DNA from: Ruminococcus flavefaciens
GTDB taxonomy: Bacteria; Bacillota_A; Clostridia; Oscillospirales; Ruminococcaceae
Direction: 5' to 3'
DNA length: 16,383 nt
NCBI GenBank assembly: GCA_004556875.1
Contig: SFFP01000018.1
Coordinates: 1-16,383 of the forward strand
Below the pieces are notes generated by a model, which was given only the letters and a program-made list of their open reading frames with translations, was not told the origin of the DNA and made no database searches. The translations under genes and the position numbers were made by a program. Shown here piece after piece: positions 13,568-16,383 of this stretch; position 1 is the stretch's first letter; each line of letters starts with the position of its first letter.

Positions 13568-13597
13568 CAACCAACATCAACCGACAGCAACCAACAT
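13568..13597. repeat. Three tandem 10-bp iterons
   Basis: Three head-to-tail 10-mers: CAACCAACAT, CAACCGACAG, CAACCAACAT. The first and third are identical and the spacing is one helical turn. They lie just upstream of the 60-residue gene and downstream of the DUF3987 gene. Phased short repeats of this kind serve as binding sites for replication initiators, integrases or regulators. Confidence 0.6.
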
Positions 13598-13675
13598 TTA
13601 GGTCTGTCTCTTGCAAAGGTCGCTATACCGCAGTTTCAATGTCAGCCACCACAAAAACCACAAAATCCGGTAAAA

Positions 13676-15121
13676 TCAGATATTTGGATTCACATGAACC
13701 ATCTGAGCCTTTTTGTTGTTGGCAGCGGTCACATCTTCGTAGGCTACATAGCCATACTCAGCGAGCGTATCGAGCGCCGAATAGAAGTCCTTTGCAGTGG
13801 GAAAAAGATTGCATCGGCAGGCGTGATAGAGGTCTGATTTCAAGCCCTGTTTGATGTTCTTTGTCTTGAATATCTGAATAATCTTCTCAGCCTTGACGAT
13901 GTTTCCGTCGGGAGCGTTCACGCTGAAACCGTAAATCGCCTGATAGCGGTAGTAGTGAGCAAGGTTGAATGCTCTCAGAAGTGTATTATGGTTCACACTT
14001 TCCTCGGACGGTTCGATACCACGGGAACAGCAATCAGCACAATGAAGAATGCAGGCTATCCGAAGTATCAGCCCGTGGAATTTTCCGCCCCAGTCCTGAC
14101 AACAGCACATGGATTCCTTGATCTCTTTTTCGATATAATTATTGCAGTAATCTATATATTCCTCGGAAGCATGACGGGACAGATGCAGTATCGTTTCCTC
14201 TCCGTTCCAGTCTTTCTTTCCTTTCAGGAGCTGATGAATGAAATTGTGATACTGCTCCCTGACCTCTTTTGATATAGGTGCTGTATCATATCGCCGTTTT
14301 CCAACATCGCTCTTGGCGAAACAGGGAACGAAACGTGCGATAAGTCCGCTTGACCTGAAAGCGGTATCGTTCATCATGTTGTCCCATATATACGGCTGAC
14401 CTGCAAGAGCGACTGATAGATAAGGACGGGGAATTTCCGTTCGTCCTCGGATAACTCTGTTGCAGATGTACTTCTCACCGTTCCAAGATTTCAGAAGTAA
14501 GTCGAGGTTTGGGATACCGCCGTTGTACTTTCCGTTGAAGTTGGAAAGCATTCCTGCTTCGTCTGAGATCATCAGCAAAGAATCATTCTCACTCAGCTCT
14601 ATCACAAGAGATTCGGGGGTTATATCGTCAACGGCGATACGGATAGGAGTAGTATTTCGGATATTGTCAGCCTGGACACGGAGTTTAGCAATAGCGGCGG
14701 TGTCAGGCTCGTCCTCTTTCTCCATAGCCTTAACACGAGCTTCAAGAGCCTTAACGTCCTGCTGTGCCTTGTACATTTCCTCACGGTGGTCTTTGTTGTA
14801 CTTGCTCTCAAAGCTGTCGAACGGAGCTTTGATGAAGTGCATCACGGGACTTTTTCTTTCAGAAGGCTGTGCTATGATAATAGAATACAGCACAGGCGGC
14901 TCAGTGTGGTCTGCCTTGCCTGCAAGCCGATACTGACCGGTGAAACAGTAGCCCACTGCTGAGAGCATCGCTGTTCCTGCCATTCCCACATCAGTGGAGG
15001 TCGTGACCGAGATCGCCTGCGCCATATTACGCAGAACGGGTGGTAACGCTCCGAGGGGGAACGGGATAGTATCTGCCGTATGCCGCAGCGGACGGGGTTC
15101 TACCCATTTGATTTCATTCAT
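13676..15121 (-). CDS. DUF3987 (YfjI-like) ATPase, probable replication protein of the element
   Basis: This 481-residue protein matches the DUF3987 pattern of phage and island proteins. It has 'FPLGALPPVLRNMAQAIS' near the N-terminus and a P-loop-like 'IIAQPSERKSPV' (82-93). A charged coiled-coil insertion (about 105-155), a Walker-B-like 'LLMISDEAG' (182-190) and a probable arginine finger in 'SGLIARF' (258-264) follow. The C-terminus holds a Cys-rich patch ('CCCQDW', 'CADCC') and a winged-helix-like end. The P-loop lacks the usual GxGK, having Ser-Glu-Arg-Lys-Ser as is normal in this family. Relatives are found with primases or as replicative helicase-like proteins on mobile elements. The start has AGAGGA about 12 bases upstream. 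It heads the minus-strand operon, driven by the promoter at 15231-15260. Confidence 0.8.
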   Translation of the reverse strand: MNEIKWVEPRPLRHTADTIPFPLGALPPVLRNMAQAISVTTSTDVGMAGTAMLSAVGYCFTGQYRLAGKADHTEPPVLYSIIIAQPSERKSPVMHFIKAPFDSFESKYNKDHREEMYKAQQDVKALEARVKAMEKEDEPDTAAIAKLRVQADNIRNTTPIRIAVDDITPESLVIELSENDSLLMISDEAGMLSNFNGKYNGGIPNLDLLLKSWNGEKYICNRVIRGRTEIPRPYLSVALAGQPYIWDNMMNDTAFRSSGLIARFVPCFAKSDVGKRRYDTAPISKEVREQYHNFIHQLLKGKKDWNGEETILHLSRHASEEYIDYCNNYIEKEIKESMCCCQDWGGKFHGLILRIACILHCADCCSRGIEPSEESVNHNTLLRAFNLAHYYRYQAIYGFSVNAPDGNIVKAEKIIQIFKTKNIKQGLKSDLYHACRCNLFPTAKDFYSALDTLAEYGYVAYEDVTAANNKKAQMVHVNPNI

Positions 15122-15165
15122 AAGTTTTGTTTTCCTCTACTTTTGTAATTTTTCTTGTATTTCTA

Positions 15166-15194
15166 TTGACAGATTGCATTCGATGTGCTATAAT
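15166..15194 (+). promoter_or_regulatory. Consensus promoter of the HTH regulator gene
   Basis: TTGACA (15166-15171), 17 bases, TATAAT (15189-15194), reading rightwards to the regulator at 15319. The leader of about 115 bases passes through the operator-like dyads. It faces the oppositely oriented promoter at 15231-15260, so the two transcripts overlap. Confidence 0.9.
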
Positions 15195-15230
15195 AAGAAA
15201 AGAAATGATATATTACAATCTCTAAATCAT

Positions 15231-15260
15231 ATTATATGCTACCTAAGTAGTATTTGTCAA
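15231..15260 (-). promoter_or_regulatory. Promoter of the DUF3987-led operon
   Basis: On the minus strand, TTGACA (15260-15255), 18 bases, TATAAT (15236-15231). An operator-like dyad fills the spacer. This is the likely start of transcription of the element's replication/mobilization module. Confidence 0.85.
15236..15253. promoter_or_regulatory. Operator-like dyad within the leftward promoter
   Basis: An 18-base near-palindrome with arms AT.CTAC and GTAG.AT around CTAA, 14 of 18 positions symmetric, lies exactly between -35 and -10. Binding here would block the leftward promoter, as expected for the adjacent cI-like protein. Confidence 0.55.
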
Positions 15261-15271
15261 GTAAAAATAAT

Positions 15272-15290
15272 CAGAACGAGTTAAGTTCTG
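15272..15290. promoter_or_regulatory. Second dyad in the divergent control region
   Basis: CAGAAC (15272-15277) and GTTCTG (15285-15290) are separated by seven bases, between the leftward -35 and the regulator's ribosome binding site. It may be a further regulator site or a leader hairpin. Confidence 0.45.
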
Positions 15291-15318
15291 CCTTTTGCAC
15301 AAATTGGAGGGACACAAA

Positions 15319-16026
15319 ATGACCATCTTTTGGAGAAAATATAATGAATTATGTGACGAGCGAGGAATCAAGCCGAGGACATTAGCAACTGAGCTGGGCA
15401 TTTCGGCTGCGACTGTCACCAAATGGGTGAATGACGGTATGCCGAACCTCGACATGATAACGAGAATTGCGGAATACTTCGATGTTCCGATAGATTACCT
15501 GATAAACGAGGACGATACGCCCATTATTCCGCAGGCAAACAAGAAAAGAAGCGTGTTCAAATCGGTAAGCTCCCTGTCACAGCGGTGGGTGAGTCTGCGC
15601 CGTGGAAGCGAGATCAGCTTGGAAACACAGTTAAAGATCATTCCCTATGTGAATTGTACGGTGCAGTTCCTCAACAATGATAAGTATATCGAGTACGTCC
15701 CCGAAACCGAATACGATACCGAGCATTTGAAGGACACCGAAACGATATTCGATATTCTGGGCATTCTCGACCACTGTGCTGACACTGAGAGCTACCGCAT
15801 CGTGCAGGTGCAGCTCTCACGAATCGTGCTGTATCACCTGAAAGAAAAAGGCTTTGGCCGTGAAGCCCTCCGCACCGAGCATCTCGATCAGGAGAAGATG
15901 GAGTACCTTTACACGGGCAAGGACAGCGGTAAAACGCATAACTACGGGCTGAACTTCTCGGATATGGACTTTCTCAGGGAGTTTACGGGACTGAGTTATC
16001 AGGTTATGTTTACGGGGTGTGAATGA
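15319..16026 (+). CDS. cI-like HTH regulator with uncharacterised C-terminal domain
   Basis: From the ATG at 15319 (GGAGGG seven bases upstream) this is 235 residues; an in-frame TTG at 15295 lies before the ribosome binding site and is rejected. Residues about 5-64 form an HTH_3/Xre fold: 'YNELCDERGIKPRTLATELG', then 'ISAATVTKWVNDG' (recognition helix) and 'PNLDMITRIAEYFDVPIDYL'. The remaining 170 residues show neither a LexA/S24 Ser-Lys protease nor an ImmA-sensitive region that I can recognise. They are mainly alpha/beta and end in 'FTGLSYQVMFTGCE'. Transcription away from the replication/mobilization operon, with dyads between, suggests that it represses that operon. What releases repression is unclear. 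Confidence 0.82.
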   Translation: MTIFWRKYNELCDERGIKPRTLATELGISAATVTKWVNDGMPNLDMITRIAEYFDVPIDYLINEDDTPIIPQANKKRSVFKSVSSLSQRWVSLRRGSEISLETQLKIIPYVNCTVQFLNNDKYIEYVPETEYDTEHLKDTETIFDILGILDHCADTESYRIVQVQLSRIVLYHLKEKGFGREALRTEHLDQEKMEYLYTGKDSGKTHNYGLNFSDMDFLREFTGLSYQVMFTGCE

Positions 16027-16068
16027 TATAATCATCTTATATAACGATAGAAATTTGATAAAAAGCCG

Positions 16069-16097
16069 TTGATTTTTAACACGGTTTATGGTATAAT
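16069..16097 (+). promoter_or_regulatory. Promoter of the right-edge cargo gene
   Basis: TTGATT (16069-16074), 17 bases, TATAAT (16092-16097), about 50 bases before the ATG at 16148. An imperfect hairpin CCGTT/AACaCGG (16066-16084) overlaps the -35, possibly a leaky terminator for the regulator or an operator. Confidence 0.85.
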
Positions 16098-16147
16098 ATA
16101 GACAAATCGGATAATAAAATATATTTTGTATAGTGAGGGGGATTATG

Positions 16148-16383
16148 ATGAACATTCAACAAATCAGGTATAATAAAGTAATAAAGTTTTATCAAATCCT
16201 TCCGCCAGATTTATTACAAGAATTATTGAATGCTCTAATTCCAAATTTAAACAGAAAAATCAAACGTCAATTAAAAATCTCAGACTCAAAAACAAGTGAT
16301 ACAAATTTTTTGATAGCAGAGTTACTACGTCCAGAAACGCAGGAACTATTTGTCGATACTGCATACAATATAATTATAGATAA
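16148..16383 (+). CDS. Unrecognised AT-rich cargo gene, 3' end outside the window
   Basis: The frame is open from ATG at 16148 to the window edge (78 codons, no stop). GAGGGGG lies six bases upstream; an ATG three bases earlier is too close. A hand count gives 54 G+C in 180 bases (16201-16380, about 30%), against 26 in 60 for a sample line of the neighbouring regulator gene, and codons such as TTA, ATA and AGA dominate. The protein so far is helical, with Lys/Arg-rich 'NLNRKIKRQLKISDSKTSDT' followed by 'LIAELLRPETQELFVDTA'. I recognise no family. Its strong own promoter, foreign composition and place after the element's regulator mark it as cargo; a defence or other accessory role is a guess from position. 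Confidence 0.7.
   Translation, partial: MNIQQIRYNKVIKFYQILPPDLLQELLNALIPNLNRKIKRQLKISDSKTSDTNFLIAELLRPETQELFVDTAYNIIID

Noticed and set aside
15272..15290. LexA (SOS) box
   Set aside because: The half sites GAAC/GTTC are separated by more bases than the Gram-positive LexA consensus allows, so SOS control is not supported.
16066..16084. Strong intrinsic terminator after the regulator gene
   Set aside because: The stem is short and bulged and is not followed by a T-run on the plus strand; it is noted only as a possible leaky terminator or operator.

Overview
The window looks like the chromosome of a fibre-degrading, anaerobic Gram-positive gut or rumen bacterium, most likely Ruminococcus or a close relative. 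The main reason is a secreted CBM22-GH10 xylanase with a dockerin module, which is a cellulosome component. Consistent signs are strong AGGAGG-type ribosome binding sites, consensus TTGACA-17-TATAAT promoters, a BspA-type leucine-rich-repeat surface protein, and Firmicute-type NifS/NifU iron-sulfur genes. The species assignment is inference from gene content only.

Positions 2-10061 are host backbone. A leucine-rich-repeat membrane protein (open at the left edge) converges on a minus-strand operon read right to left: rnhA (RNase HI), nifS (cysteine desulfurase), a stand-alone EF-Tu domain-II-like protein, and nifU (Fe-S scaffold). Upstream of that operon is a 338-base gap holding two copies of a palindromic repeat that overlap candidate -10 boxes. 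Next come proS (short, archaeal-type prolyl-tRNA synthetase, consensus promoter), a small membrane-protein unit whose two reading frames are split by one in-frame stop, and the secreted xylanase with its own promoter and terminator. Diverging from the xylanase is the plus-strand rplM-rpsI operon (ribosomal proteins L13 and S9), with a consensus promoter, a structured leader and an intrinsic terminator.

From about 10063 to beyond the right edge lies an integrated mobile element that begins immediately after the rpsI terminator. Its minus-strand module runs, in transcription order, from a DUF3987-type ATPase/replication protein through a 60-residue acidic protein, a MOBV relaxase and an excisionase-type HTH protein to a tyrosine integrase. 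A divergent cI-like HTH regulator is read from a face-to-face promoter region with operator-like dyads. This gene set fits an integrative mobilizable element, which can excise and be moved by another element's conjugation machinery. The roughly 380 bases upstream of the relaxase gene are unusually dense in hairpins and are the best oriT/origin candidate. After the regulator, base composition drops to about 30% G+C and an unrecognised gene with its own strong promoter runs off the right edge; by position it is cargo, possibly the start of a defence or accessory module.

The points I would look at first are the EF-Tu domain-II orphan inside the Fe-S operon, the hairpin cluster and 10-bp iterons of the element, the truncated cargo gene, the tandem palindromes upstream of rnhA, and the in-frame stop in the small membrane unit.
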